NCBI RefSeq assembly: GCF_024305245.1 | Contig: NZ_JAMWYX010000015.1 | Span: 1-57,400 of the forward strand | Reading direction: 5' to 3' | From: Erythrobacter sp. | Lineage (GTDB): Bacteria > Pseudomonadota > Alphaproteobacteria > Sphingomonadales > Sphingomonadaceae | DNA: 57,400 nucleotides | In this document: in pieces, positions 42,178 to 51,070 of the stretch | Layout: each line of letters begins with the position of its first letter | How positions within the stretch are numbered: the first letter of the stretch is position 1 | Translations under genes and position numbers: made by a program | The notes under the pieces: model-generated | The model's input: only the letters and a program-made list of their open reading frames with translations | What the model was told of the DNA's origin: nothing | The model's database searches: none

Positions 42178-42828
42178 ATGACCACGCTTCCCGAAGGCTG
42201 GAGCCGCGACCAGATGGCGGCCCGCGCCGCGCGCGAACTGAAAAACGGCTACTACGTCAATCTCGGCATCGGCATCCCGACGCTGGTGGCCAATCACATC
42301 CCCGAAGGGATGCTGGTGACGCTGCAGAGCGAGAACGGGATGCTCGGCATCGGCCCGTTCCCCTATGATGACGAGGTCGATCCCGACCTGATCAACGCGG
42401 GCAAGCAGACCATCAGCGAACTGCCGCACAGCGCCTATTTCGACAGCGCGACCAGTTTTGCGATGATTCGCGGCGGGCATATCGACCTGACCGTGCTGGG
42501 CGCGATGGAAGTGGCCGAGAACGGCGACATCGCCAACTGGATGATTCCCGGCAAGATGATCAAGGGCATGGGCGGCGCGATGGATCTGGTCGCAGGCGTC
42601 AAGAAGATCATCGTGGTGATGGACCATACCGCCAAGGACGGCAGTCCCAAGTTCATTCCCGAATGCACCCTGCCGCTGACCGGTGCGGGCGTGGTCGACA
42701 TGATCATCACCAACCTCGCCGTGTTCCAGCGGCCCGACCATGCCTCGCCGTTCCGGCTGATCGAGATGGCACCGGGCGTGACCGAAGCCGATATCGCGGC
42801 GACCACAACCGCGCGTTACGTGGCCTGA
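42178..42828 (+). CDS. scoB: 3-oxoacid CoA-transferase subunit B
   Basis: The beta subunit (216 residues) of succinyl-CoA:3-ketoacid CoA-transferase. The catalytic Glu is Glu52 in [14 protein letters not shown], which forms the enzyme-CoA thioester. The pattern [19 protein letters not shown] and the late [21 protein letters not shown] are family-typical. Together with scoA it completes a functional transferase for ketone bodies. The stop overlaps the start of the following esterase gene (TGATG). Confidence 0.96.
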   Translation: MTTLPEGWSRDQMAARAARELKNGYYVNLGIGIPTLVANHIPEGMLVTLQSENGMLGIGPFPYDDEVDPDLINAGKQTISELPHSAYFDSATSFAMIRGGHIDLTVLGAMEVAENGDIANWMIPGKMIKGMGGAMDLVAGVKKIIVVMDHTAKDGSPKFIPECTLPLTGAGVVDMIITNLAVFQRPDHASPFRLIEMAPGVTEADIAATTTARYVA

Positions 42829-43715
42829 TGCGGCGTGTCCTTGCAGTCGCCGCCCTTGCGCTGGTCGTCGTGATCGGCGGGATCCTTGCCTTCACCTCGC
42901 CCCCGCGGCTGCTGTCGCTGTATGACCGGGCGGCGGGCGGCGGCGCGGGGGCGCGGCAGGTGGCAGAGGGAGTCGCTTTCGGCAGCCACGGCCAGAGCCT
43001 CGACATCTGGTTGCCCGAGAGCGCGGCGAGCGACGCCGATCTGCCGGTGGTGATCTTCTGGTACGGCGGCGGCTGGGCCAAGGGGGACCGCACCGCCTAT
43101 GCCTTTGCCGGGCGCGCGCTGGCAAATCAGGGCTTTCTCGTGGTGATTCCCGATTACCGCAAGGTGCCGCAAGTGCGCTTTCCCGCCTTCCTCGACGACG
43201 GGGCCGAGGCGGCGGCGTGGGTGGAGGACAACATCGCTCAATACGGCGGCGATCCGACGCGGCTCGCGTTCATGGGCCATTCGGCAGGCGCCTATCAGGC
43301 GATCATGCTGGCGCTGGATAGCAAGCGGCTGGTCGCGGCCGGAGCCGATCCGTCCAACGTCAAAGCGGCGGTCGGCCTGTCCGGCCCGTATGATTTCTAC
43401 CCGTTCGACAGCCCGCGTTCGATCGCGGCGTTCAGCCAATGGCCGCAGCCTGAGGAGACGCAGCCGATCACCTATGCCAGCGCCGACGCGCCGCCGCTGG
43501 TGCTGGTGACGTCGGAGGGCGACGAAACCGTGCGGCCGCGCAACACCAACAACCTTGCCGCAAAGCTGCGGGAGCTGGGCGCGCCGGTGGAAGTCATCAA
43601 TTACGGCCCGCTCGATCACGAAGAGGTGGTGATGGCGCTGTCCAAACCGTTCCGCAGCAAAGGCCCGGTGCTGGCCGACAGCGCCCGGTTCCTGAAGGCG
43701 CAGATGGGCGAATAG
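42828..43715 (+). CDS. Alpha/beta-hydrolase esterase, membrane-anchored or exported
   Basis: A 295-residue esterase. An N-terminal hydrophobic segment (about residues 3-24) suggests an anchor or an uncleaved signal. Then come an oxyanion motif FWYGGGWAKGDR (HGGGW-like with Tyr for His), the nucleophile elbow MGHSAGAYQ, Asp in TSEGDETVRP and His in GPLDHEEV, which form the triad. The family is BD-FAE or hormone-sensitive-lipase-like. It could release hydroxy-fatty acids or oligomers feeding the CoA-transferase pathway, but that link is inference from the operon. Confidence 0.88.
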   Translation: MRRVLAVAALALVVVIGGILAFTSPPRLLSLYDRAAGGGAGARQVAEGVAFGSHGQSLDIWLPESAASDADLPVVIFWYGGGWAKGDRTAYAFAGRALANQGFLVVIPDYRKVPQVRFPAFLDDGAEAAAWVEDNIAQYGGDPTRLAFMGHSAGAYQAIMLALDSKRLVAAGADPSNVKAAVGLSGPYDFYPFDSPRSIAAFSQWPQPEETQPITYASADAPPLVLVTSEGDETVRPRNTNNLAAKLRELGAPVEVINYGPLDHEEVVMALSKPFRSKGPVLADSARFLKAQMGE

Positions 43716-43717
43716 CC

Positions 43718-44869
43718 ATGTGGTTGACGCAGCCCCGCAATTCCGACGCACCGCTGGCGGGCCTCAAGGTGGTCGAACTGGCCCGCGTACTGGCGGGGCC
43801 GTTCTGCGGGCAGATCCTCGCCGATCTCGGGGCGGATGTGATCAAGGTCGAAAGCCCCGAAGGCGACGGCACGCGCATGTGGGGGCCGCCGTGGGTCGAA
43901 CGCACCGATGCGAGCGGCACAGTCCACCGCGAAGCCGCCTATTACCACGCCTGCAACCGCGGCAAACGCTCGATCATCGCCGATTTCGGCGCGGCGGAGG
44001 ATCTGGCGCGGGTCAAGGCGCTGATCGCTGACGCCGACGTGGTAATCGAGAATTTCAAGACCGGTAGCCTCGCCAAATTCGGGCTCGATTACGCTGCCTG
44101 CGCCGCTGCCAACGCGGGTCTCGTCTATTGCTCGATCACCGGTTTCGGTCTGACCGGCCCACGCGCGCACGAGGCGGGATATGACTTCGTGGTGCAGGGC
44201 ATGAGCGGGTTCATGTCGCTGACCGGCGAGCCGGAGGGGCATCCGGTCAAGATGGGCATTTCGATCTCCGACCTTTCCACCGGGGTGTGGGCGGCGAACG
44301 GGATTCAGGCGGCGCTGCTGATGCGGGCGCGGACAGGCAGAGGTCAGCAGATCGATATCAGCCTGATGGATTCCTCGGTCGCGCTGCTATCCAATCAGGC
44401 GACCTATTTCCTCACCACCGGCACCAATCCGCCGCGGATGGGTAATGCCCATGCGCAGGTCGCGCCTTACGGGGTGTTCGCGGTGAGCGACGGTCACGTG
44501 ATCCTTGCGCCCGCGAACGACGGATTGTTTCACAAGCTGATGGATGTGCTGGACCTCGGCCCCCTGTCCGCCGATCCGCGTTTCCTGACCAATGGCGACC
44601 GGACGGCGAATGCTGCGGCGCTGGACGGCGCAATCGCGGCGGCGACGGCTGCGTGGACGAAGCAAGGCTTGCTCGATGCCTGCCACGGTGCCGGAGTGCC
44701 AGCAGGGCCGATCAACCGGCTGGACGAGGTGTTCGCCGACCCGCAGGTGGTGGCGCGCGGATTGCGCGTCGATCTTGGCGGGATGGCGGGGGTGCGCAGC
44801 CCGTTCGTGTTCTCCGACGCCGAACTCGCGCTCGACCGGCCCTCGCCCCTGCACGGCGAGGACGGTTAG
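43718..44869 (+). CDS. Family III CoA-transferase (CaiB/BaiF)
   Basis: A 383-residue enzyme of the formyl-CoA/carnitine-CoA transferase fold. The start LAGLKVVELARVLAGPFCGQILADLGADVIKVE is canonical (residues about 13-45). Asp185 in SISDLSTGVWAANG is the expected catalytic Asp. Later segments GLYAPYGVFAVSDGHVILA-like and GVPAGPINRLDEVFADPQV are family landmarks. The substrate is unknown. It begins three bases after the esterase stop and its stop overlaps the convergent DUF418 gene by four bases. Confidence 0.93.
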   Translation: MWLTQPRNSDAPLAGLKVVELARVLAGPFCGQILADLGADVIKVESPEGDGTRMWGPPWVERTDASGTVHREAAYYHACNRGKRSIIADFGAAEDLARVKALIADADVVIENFKTGSLAKFGLDYAACAAANAGLVYCSITGFGLTGPRAHEAGYDFVVQGMSGFMSLTGEPEGHPVKMGISISDLSTGVWAANGIQAALLMRARTGRGQQIDISLMDSSVALLSNQATYFLTTGTNPPRMGNAHAQVAPYGVFAVSDGHVILAPANDGLFHKLMDVLDLGPLSADPRFLTNGDRTANAAALDGAIAAATAAWTKQGLLDACHGAGVPAGPINRLDEVFADPQVVARGLRVDLGGMAGVRSPFVFSDAELALDRPSPLHGEDG

Positions 44870-46077
44870 GACAGCACCTTCGCTCCGGCACGCCACAGCC
44901 GCTCGAACGGCCCCTGCCCGGCCCGCGCCACCCACGGCGGCGACCACAGCAGCATCGCGGCCACCGGCACCAAACCAAGCGCGAATGCCTGCCACCGGCT
45001 GACCTCGCCGAACAGCCCCAGTCCCCACGCAGCGAAGACCGCCGACAGGATCACGCTGGTCATCAGATAATTGGTGAGCGACATTCGGCCGACGGCGGCA
45101 AGCGTGCGCGTCACCGGGTTATCGGCCCCCAGAAAAGCCATCGCCAGCGCGGCATAGGCGACCCCCAGCAGCGTATCGAACGGCGCCGACAGCACCAGCG
45201 CCGCAGCCCCGGCCAGCGCCGCGGGAAAGCCTTGCGCCACCTGCCACGCCGCCAGCCCCAGCAGCCCAGGCAGCGCCATCAGCGCGCAAACCCCTGCCAG
45301 CCGTTGCAGCCGGAAAGTGCGCCATTCGCCTTTCAGCATCCCCGCCTTCCACAGCCCCATACCGAGCGTGATCGCCGCCAGATTGAGCGGTAGCGAAGCG
45401 ACCAGTGTCGTCAGCTGGGCGGGAATTGCCGCGCCGCGCCGCACGATCCGGTCAGCGAGCCCTTCGCGCCCCTGCTCCAGCAGCGCGGCGAGTTGCGCGG
45501 GGTCGCTGCCGAAATTGCGCTCGACAAACAGCATCGCGTCGCTGGTCATGCGTCCGACGTGGAAATCGATCACGGCCCCGCCGAAAGCCACCAGACCCAG
45601 CCCGAAATGCACGGTGATCAACCCGATCGCGACCGCGATCAGCCCCCGCGCCGATAGCCCGGCCAGCAGCGGTAGCGCTAGCCCGGCCAGCGCATAGGCG
45701 CGCAGCACATCATTGCTGGCAAACACCGTGGCGTGGACAAGGCCGATAGCGAACAGCACCAGCATCCGCGCATAATGCGCCCGCCACGGGCCAATGCGAT
45801 CCGGCGCGCCGCCCTTTTCCAGCAGGATCAGGCAGCCTGCGCCGAACAGCATTGCGAACAGCGTGCGGAACTTGTCCTCGATGAAGATGACGCTCGCCAG
45901 CCACACCCAGTAATCGCCCGCGCTGTCGCCGCCATAGGCCACCGGGTTGTAATAGGCCGGCCCCGGCAGCGCGAACGCGTGGGCATTCATCCCCACGATC
46001 CCGATCACCGCGATCCCGCGCAGCGCATCGAGCGCGAGGATCCGCTGTCCGGATAAGGGGGTGGCGGGCGTCACCAT
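44866..46077 (-). CDS. DUF418 family membrane protein (second copy)
   Basis: A 403-residue polytopic protein of the same family as 27494. The opening RILALDALRGIAVIGIVGMNA and the C-terminal GRMSLTNYLMTSVILS plus GPFERLWRAG match. It has Ser/Thr and Trp residues after the helices and no soluble insert of the size seen in the other copy. It converges with the CoA-transferase operon and lies downstream of metK. Function unknown. Confidence 0.9.
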   Translation of the reverse strand: MVTPATPLSGQRILALDALRGIAVIGIVGMNAHAFALPGPAYYNPVAYGGDSAGDYWVWLASVIFIEDKFRTLFAMLFGAGCLILLEKGGAPDRIGPWRAHYARMLVLFAIGLVHATVFASNDVLRAYALAGLALPLLAGLSARGLIAVAIGLITVHFGLGLVAFGGAVIDFHVGRMTSDAMLFVERNFGSDPAQLAALLEQGREGLADRIVRRGAAIPAQLTTLVASLPLNLAAITLGMGLWKAGMLKGEWRTFRLQRLAGVCALMALPGLLGLAAWQVAQGFPAALAGAAALVLSAPFDTLLGVAYAALAMAFLGADNPVTRTLAAVGRMSLTNYLMTSVILSAVFAAWGLGLFGEVSRWQAFALGLVPVAAMLLWSPPWVARAGQGPFERLWRAGAKVLS

Positions 46078-46099
46078 CGCTGACGCCCTAGCCCGGATG

Positions 46100-47323
46100 T
46101 CAGCCCAGCGCAGCCTTCAGATCATCGACCAGATCGAGCCGTTCCCACGGGAAGAAATCACCATCCGGCTGACGGCCGAAATGGCCGTAGGCGGCGGTCT
46201 TCTGGTAGATCGGCTTGTTGAGGCCGAGATGCGTGCGGATGCTGCGCGGGGTCAGCCCGCCCAGCTTGGCGATGCCGAGCAGCGCCTGTTCGATTGTGTC
46301 GTCACCAACCGTGCCGGTTTCATGCGTGTCGACATACAGCGACAGCGGCTCGGACACGCCGATGGCATAGGCGATCTGGATCGTGCAGCGCGTCGCAAGG
46401 CCGGCGGCCACGACGTTCTTCGCCAGATAGCGGGTGATGTAGGCGGCCGAACGGTCGACTTTGGTGGGATCCTTGCCGCTGAACGCACCGCCGCCATGCG
46501 GAGCCGCACCGCCATAGGTATCGACGATGATCTTGCGCCCGGTCAGGCCCGCGTCGCCGTCCGGCCCGCCGATTTCGAATTCACCGGTCGGGTTGATGTA
46601 ATACTTCGTCCCGCGCAGCAGCACCGGGGGGATCACCTCCGAAATGATGCGCTTCACATAGGTTTCCAGCTCGCGGTACTTGGCCGGATCGGCGTGCTCG
46701 CCGGTGAGGCAATAGCCTCGCTTGTGCTGGGTCGAAACTACCACAGCGGTCGCTGCGACGGGGAGCGATTCTTCATACCGCAGCGTCACCTGGCTCTTGG
46801 CATCGGGTTCGAGGAACGGGGCTACGCCCGAGTGGCGATCGGCCGCCATGCGCTGCAGGATCTTGTGGCTGTAATACAGCGTCGCGGGCATCAGATCGGG
46901 GGTTTCGTCGGTCGCGTAACCGAACATGATACCCTGATCGCCTGCGCCTTCATCCTTGTTGTCGCCCGCGTCCACGCCCTGTGCGATGTGCGCAGACTGG
47001 CCGTGCAGGTTGTTTTCGAAGCGGAAGGTTTCCCAGTGGAAGCCGTCCTGTTCGTATCCGATCCGCTTCACGGTTTCGCGTACCGTCGCTTCGATCTCTT
47101 CCTCGGCGCCCGGCGCCCATTCGCCGTTCTCGAACACGCCCTTGCAGCGGATTTCGCCGGCCAGCACGACCAATTGCGTCGTGGTCAGCGTTTCGCAGGC
47201 GATGCGCGCTTCGGCGTCCTTCGACAGGAACAGATCGACGATCGCGTCGGAAATCTGGTCGGATACCTTGTCGGGATGGCCTTCGGAGACGCTTTCGGAG
47301 GTGAAGAGGTATTCGGTGCGCAT
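46100..47323 (-). CDS. metK: S-adenosylmethionine synthetase
   Basis: A 407-residue enzyme making SAM from methionine and ATP. The catalytic signatures [13 protein letters not shown] near residue 13-26, the ATP-binding [12 protein letters not shown] at about 130, and the [17 protein letters not shown] phosphate loop at about 275 are all present. An inverted repeat (47370-47387) upstream may regulate it. lnt precedes it on the same strand after a 97-bp gap. Confidence 0.98.
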   Translation of the reverse strand: MRTEYLFTSESVSEGHPDKVSDQISDAIVDLFLSKDAEARIACETLTTTQLVVLAGEIRCKGVFENGEWAPGAEEEIEATVRETVKRIGYEQDGFHWETFRFENNLHGQSAHIAQGVDAGDNKDEGAGDQGIMFGYATDETPDLMPATLYYSHKILQRMAADRHSGVAPFLEPDAKSQVTLRYEESLPVAATAVVVSTQHKRGYCLTGEHADPAKYRELETYVKRIISEVIPPVLLRGTKYYINPTGEFEIGGPDGDAGLTGRKIIVDTYGGAAPHGGGAFSGKDPTKVDRSAAYITRYLAKNVVAAGLATRCTIQIAYAIGVSEPLSLYVDTHETGTVGDDTIEQALLGIAKLGGLTPRSIRTHLGLNKPIYQKTAAYGHFGRQPDGDFFPWERLDLVDDLKAALG

Positions 47324-47369
47324 GAGTCCCCCAGGGGCTGTGATGATCGGTTATCCGCCGGACGCGGCA

Positions 47370-47387
47370 CCTTATGCAGATATAAGG
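47370..47387 (-). promoter_or_regulatory. Palindrome upstream of metK
   Basis: CCTTAT and ATAAGG separated by 6 nt, with a further half-site-like CATAAAGG just upstream on the minus strand. It lies 47 bp before the metK start and could be an operator for a SAM-cycle regulator. No riboswitch fold was recognised. Confidence 0.4.
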
Positions 47388-47420
47388 AAACCTTTATGTC
47401 CGGCTTCGTGCCGAACCGCC

Positions 47421-49067
47421 CTAGCTGCGCGCGCGGGCCAGCGCAAGCGCTCTTGGCAGGGCCAGTCCCAGCGCGATCAGCAGCGCGGCCCATGCCAGCG
47501 TCAGCCAGTGGCCCGCCCGCGCGAACAGCGTCGGCGGCTTGGCTGCGGGCACGAAGCCTTCGAGCGCGTCGGCCTTGCCCCGCGCGATAGCGCCGCGCAC
47601 GATCCCGTTCGCATCAATTACCGCGCTGATCCCGGTGGTGGTCGAACGCAGCACCGGCAGCCCTTCCTCGATCGCCCGCATCCGCGCCTGCGCCAGATGC
47701 TGCGGCGGGCCCCAATGGCCGAACCAGCCATCGTTGGAGGGATTGAAGACATAATCCGGGCGGTTTGCATCATCGACCACTTCGCCGGAAAACACGATTT
47801 CGTAGCAGATCTGGATGCCCGCCTTGCCGTGTTCACCCAGATCGAGCGTGCCCGGCCCCGGCCCCGGCAGGTAATCGATGCTGCCCGCCACCAGCCGCGA
47901 AATGCCGAGCGGTTCCAGCAGCGGGCGCATTGGCAGATATTCGCCGTAAGGCACCAGATGCGCCTTGGCATATTGCGCCTTGATTTGACCCGCACCATCG
48001 ATCGCCATCACCGAATTGCGCGCGCTGACCGCGCCCAGAGTACCGTGCGCCAGCGGAGCAATGTCGAGATTGACCACGCCGGTCAGCAGCGTCGATTGCG
48101 GGCCGATCACCGTGCCGATGCGCCGCCGGGCAACCACGGGATCGCCGCCGGCGGTCATCTGCAGATAGAAGCGTTCGGGATAGCCTTCCTCAAGGTAGTC
48201 GGGAACCGCGCTCTCGGGCCACAGCACGATCCGCGACTGGTCGCGCGCGCCCGCGCTCAAGGCGGTCAGCCGGGCGAACTGCTCGTCGAATTTGGCGGGA
48301 TCGTTGATCTCGCTCTGCGGGAGGTAAGGCTGGACGAGAGTGTAGCGGATGTCGCTGTTCGGGCGCGGAGCGCTTGCCGGAAACAGCATCCCCGCCGCAA
48401 TCAGGGCCGCGAAACCGCCGGTCGCCGCGTAGCGCCGTTCGGCAAGTCCGAAGGCGAGGCCCGCAGCAAGAAACACGGTGAGACCGGACAGCGCATAGGT
48501 ACCGAAGAAAGGCAGATAGCGCGCCAGCCCCTGCGTCTCCCATCCGCCCAGCAGCATCAGCCCCAGCGGCGGCCACGGATAGCCGGTGAAAAACGTCCCG
48601 CGCGCCCATTCGGTGAGCGTCCACGTCCCGGCCAGCACCAGTCCGAACGCCCACGATGGTGCACGCCGCGCCAACAGGTGCGAAGCCAGCGCCGCAAGTG
48701 CGGGATAGATTGCCAAATAGACGCACAAAAGCGGCACCGCCGCCCAGCCCAGCACCTCGGGCATCTTGGCCTGATGGGTGAAGGCGGTGGCGATCCAGTT
48801 ATTCGCGAGCGTCAGATGCGCCCAGCCAAACCACCATCCGCGCCACAGCGCGCCACGCCAATCGGGCGCGGTGTGGATCAGCCACACGAACCCCGCCAGC
48901 GCGACCAGGCCCAGCGGCCACAGATGCAGCGGCGGATAGGCGCAGGCGGCAATCAGCCCCAACGCAATCGCCGACAGCGCCGGTCGGCGTTGCATCAGCG
49001 CCAAGATCGGGTCGAACCAAGCGCCCAGCCTTGCGGAAAGCGTCACGGGATTACGCCGTGCCAGCAA
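47421..49067 (-). CDS. lnt: Apolipoprotein N-acyltransferase
   Basis: A 548-residue inner-membrane enzyme that adds the third acyl chain to lipoproteins. Six N-terminal helices (about residues 20-210) precede a nitrilase-like domain with the triad Glu near 284 (LWPESAVPDY), Lys near 366 (YAKAHLVPYGEYLP) and Cys near 420 (IQICYEIVF). A C-terminal helix ends the protein. The start is a TTG at 49067 four bases after the DUF4167 stop. It serves the several lipoproteins of this region. Confidence 0.97.
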   Translation of the reverse strand: MLARRNPVTLSARLGAWFDPILALMQRRPALSAIALGLIAACAYPPLHLWPLGLVALAGFVWLIHTAPDWRGALWRGWWFGWAHLTLANNWIATAFTHQAKMPEVLGWAAVPLLCVYLAIYPALAALASHLLARRAPSWAFGLVLAGTWTLTEWARGTFFTGYPWPPLGLMLLGGWETQGLARYLPFFGTYALSGLTVFLAAGLAFGLAERRYAATGGFAALIAAGMLFPASAPRPNSDIRYTLVQPYLPQSEINDPAKFDEQFARLTALSAGARDQSRIVLWPESAVPDYLEEGYPERFYLQMTAGGDPVVARRRIGTVIGPQSTLLTGVVNLDIAPLAHGTLGAVSARNSVMAIDGAGQIKAQYAKAHLVPYGEYLPMRPLLEPLGISRLVAGSIDYLPGPGPGTLDLGEHGKAGIQICYEIVFSGEVVDDANRPDYVFNPSNDGWFGHWGPPQHLAQARMRAIEEGLPVLRSTTTGISAVIDANGIVRGAIARGKADALEGFVPAAKPPTLFARAGHWLTLAWAALLIALGLALPRALALARARS

Positions 49068-49071
49068 TCAA

Positions 49072-49893
49072 TCAGCCGACCGCCTCGAGCGTGCCGTCGC
49101 TGTCGCCGGAGCCATTGCCGGCCTTGCTGTCCGAATCGTCGCTGCGAATCGAAGGCGGCAGGATCGAGCTGTCGATGCCGCCCTGTTCGTTGGCGCGGCT
49201 ATCATCGGCAGGTTTGCGCGGTTTGCGAGCGCGCGGCGCGGGCTTGGCGTCGGGCTTGTCAGCCGCTTTCTCGGCGCGCTTTTCGGTGCGCGGAGCCTCG
49301 CTGCGTTCCGGACGCTCGGCCCGTTCGCTGCGTTCTGCGCGGGGAGCACGTTCGGGGCGTTCGCCGCGATTGTCCTCACGGGCTTTGCGCGGCTGACGGC
49401 GGGCGCTCTGCTGGCGCTGCGGCTGCCCGCCGCGATCATCGCTGCGGTCGTTGCCCCGGTCGTCGGACGCGGAGGATTCGCCCTCCTGCCCCTGCTCGCC
49501 TTCGGCCTGATCGCCGCGCGAATCATTATCCTGCTGTTCGTAGCGGGTGCGCGACGATTGCTCGTTGCGGCGGCCGCGGTCGAAATCGAGATCATCGTCG
49601 CCGTATTCTTCGGCCTGATCCCGGTCGTCATTGCGGCGCGGCCCGCGCGTTTCGTCCTGACGCACCTTGTTGTCGGCGATCACGCGGAAATAGTGATCGG
49701 CGAACTGCAGATATTGTTCCATCTGCACGCGGTCACCATTGTGATGGGCGTCCTGCGCAAGCTTCTTGTACTTTTCGAGCATCTGGGGGGCATTGCCGCG
49801 CGCCCGGCTGTCGATCCGGTTAAGCTGGTTGCCATTGCCGCCCTGCGGACGGTTCCCGCGCCCGCGGCGACGGTTATTGCGATTGTTATTCAA
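49072..49893 (-). CDS. DUF4167 domain protein, disordered tail
   Basis: A 273-residue basic protein. The N-terminus NNNRNNRRRGRGNRPQG and the core ARGNAPQMLEKYKKLAQDAHHNGDRVQMEQYLQFADHYFRVIADN (in pieces, about residues 32-78) are the DUF4167 domain, found in alphaproteobacteria and possibly RNA- or envelope-linked. The rest is a highly charged disordered tail with repeated RPER, RAER and SERAERPER segments, likely to bind nucleic acid. Function unknown. It is followed by lnt on the same strand. Confidence 0.9.
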   Translation of the reverse strand: MNNNRNNRRRGRGNRPQGGNGNQLNRIDSRARGNAPQMLEKYKKLAQDAHHNGDRVQMEQYLQFADHYFRVIADNKVRQDETRGPRRNDDRDQAEEYGDDDLDFDRGRRNEQSSRTRYEQQDNDSRGDQAEGEQGQEGESSASDDRGNDRSDDRGGQPQRQQSARRQPRKAREDNRGERPERAPRAERSERAERPERSEAPRTEKRAEKAADKPDAKPAPRARKPRKPADDSRANEQGGIDSSILPPSIRSDDSDSKAGNGSGDSDGTLEAVG

Positions 49894-50171
49894 GGAAATT
49901 GTTCCTTAATCAGCGGCCCGGTGCGAAATACGAATGCACGCGCGGCCAACAGACCCCTTGTCCTTGCACCTCACCGTTTTGGCATTGCCGGTCCGGCCGT
50001 GCCAACGCGTGAAGCGCGCTCCGCGCTGACATGACCGGGGACGTGCCCAGACGGCCGTTTCAAGCGAAAAGTGGAGCTTGGCTCAGCGATTTGCGCCCTT
50101 CGCAATTCGTCTGTCCTGAGATCGAAGTAGCGATGGATAAGCGCTTTGCCAAGCCCCACGCGGTTTTTCCT
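49894..50171. other. Intergenic region between prmC and the DUF4167 gene
   Basis: About 280 bp with no recognised gene. Minus-strand frames exist but lack a binding site and domain. Contains the 3' end of the prmC transcript and presumably the promoter of the DUF4167-lnt genes; a hairpin around 50010-50030 (GCGCGCTCCGCGC) is visible. Confidence 0.4.
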
Positions 50172-51059
50172 TCAACGAAGTGTCAAAACGCGCGGTCGCC
50201 CGGCAAGATCATGACGCAATTCGGGCGTGAAACCGGCGGCGGAGGCAATGGCGCTGACCGCGTCGGCCTGACCCGCGCCGATCTCGAACACTGCGACTCC
50301 GCCGGGCACAAGCAGCTTGCCAAGCTGCGGGATCAGCACGCGGTAGTCGTCAAGCCCCTCCGGCCCGGCGAACAGCGCAGTGGCGGGTTCGTGGTCGCGC
50401 ACCTGCGGCTCGAGCACGGCCTCGGCCTCGACGTAAGGCGGGTTGCACAGGATGAGGTCGAAGGTGCCGAGATCCTCGGCCCAGCCGCGCTTGCGCCAGT
50501 CGCGCTGGATAAATCGGGCCATCCCGCGATCAAGCCGAGGCATGGGAAGGTCGGCCTCTCGATTTCCCATGACCCCGATCGCCGTATTGGCGTGTGTTTG
50601 CGCATTGCCAATCGCCACGACCAGCGCCGCGGCTGATTGATCGAGACCCACTCCCTCGGCGGACTGCCAGATCGACATCGCCGCCAGCAGTAACGCCCCC
50701 GATCCGGTGCCGAGATCGAGGATGCGTCGCGGAGCGGGGCGGTTGGCGAAAGCCTCGCGCGCCACCTCGATCAGCGTCTCGCTGTCCCCGCGCGGGATCA
50801 GCGTGGCAGGCGTGACGGCAAGGGTGAGGCCGTAGAACTCGGCGGTTCCGGTGATGTAGGCGACCGGCTCGTGGCGCTCGCGGCGCGCGACCAGCGCGGC
50901 AAAGGTTTCTGGCACCGATTCGCGCATCGCCCGCAGCAGCATGTCCGACCGGCTCACCCCCAGCGCGTGCGCCATCAGCAGTTCGGCATCGAGCCGCGCG
51001 GTATCGCTGGTTTCGGCGAGGCGCGTTACGGCGGCGCGGATGGCTTCGGCGACGGTCAT
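50172..51059 (-). CDS. prmC: Peptide chain release factor methyltransferase
   Basis: A SAM-dependent enzyme of 295 residues that N5-methylates the Gln of the GGQ motif of release factors. It has the SAM motif ILDLGTGSGALLLA and the catalytic ILCNPPYVEAEAV near residue 204. A segment at about 162-173 is encoded by a palindrome (50541-50548 with 50564-50571) and looks inserted. The start at 51059 is preferred because GAGG precedes it; a GTG at 51074 overlaps the prfA stop. It directly follows prfA, the usual order. Confidence 0.95.
   Translation of the reverse strand: MTVAEAIRAAVTRLAETSDTARLDAELLMAHALGVSRSDMLLRAMRESVPETFAALVARRERHEPVAYITGTAEFYGLTLAVTPATLIPRGDSETLIEVAREAFANRPAPRRILDLGTGSGALLLAAMSIWQSAEGVGLDQSAAALVVAIGNAQTHANTAIGVMGNREADLPMPRLDRGMARFIQRDWRKRGWAEDLGTFDLILCNPPYVEAEAVLEPQVRDHEPATALFAGPEGLDDYRVLIPQLGKLLVPGGVAVFEIGAGQADAVSAIASAAGFTPELRHDLAGRPRVLTLR
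50541..50571. repeat. Palindromic insert within prmC
   Basis: CATGGGAA at 50541-50548 and its exact complement at 50564-50571, with a 15-nt loop. The segment is in frame and encodes residues not recalled in other PrmC proteins. Confidence 0.55.
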
Positions 51060-51070
51060 TCCGCCCTCGG

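Noticed and set aside
47324..47420. A SAM or SAM/SAH riboswitch upstream of metK
   Set aside because: No conserved core of SAM-I, SAM-II or SAM/SAH types is recognisable; only a short palindrome is visible. A covariance-model search is needed to exclude it.
49971..50159. A 62-residue minus-strand ORF between prmC and the DUF4167 gene
   Set aside because: No binding site, no recognised domain and an Arg-rich composition; not supported as a gene.
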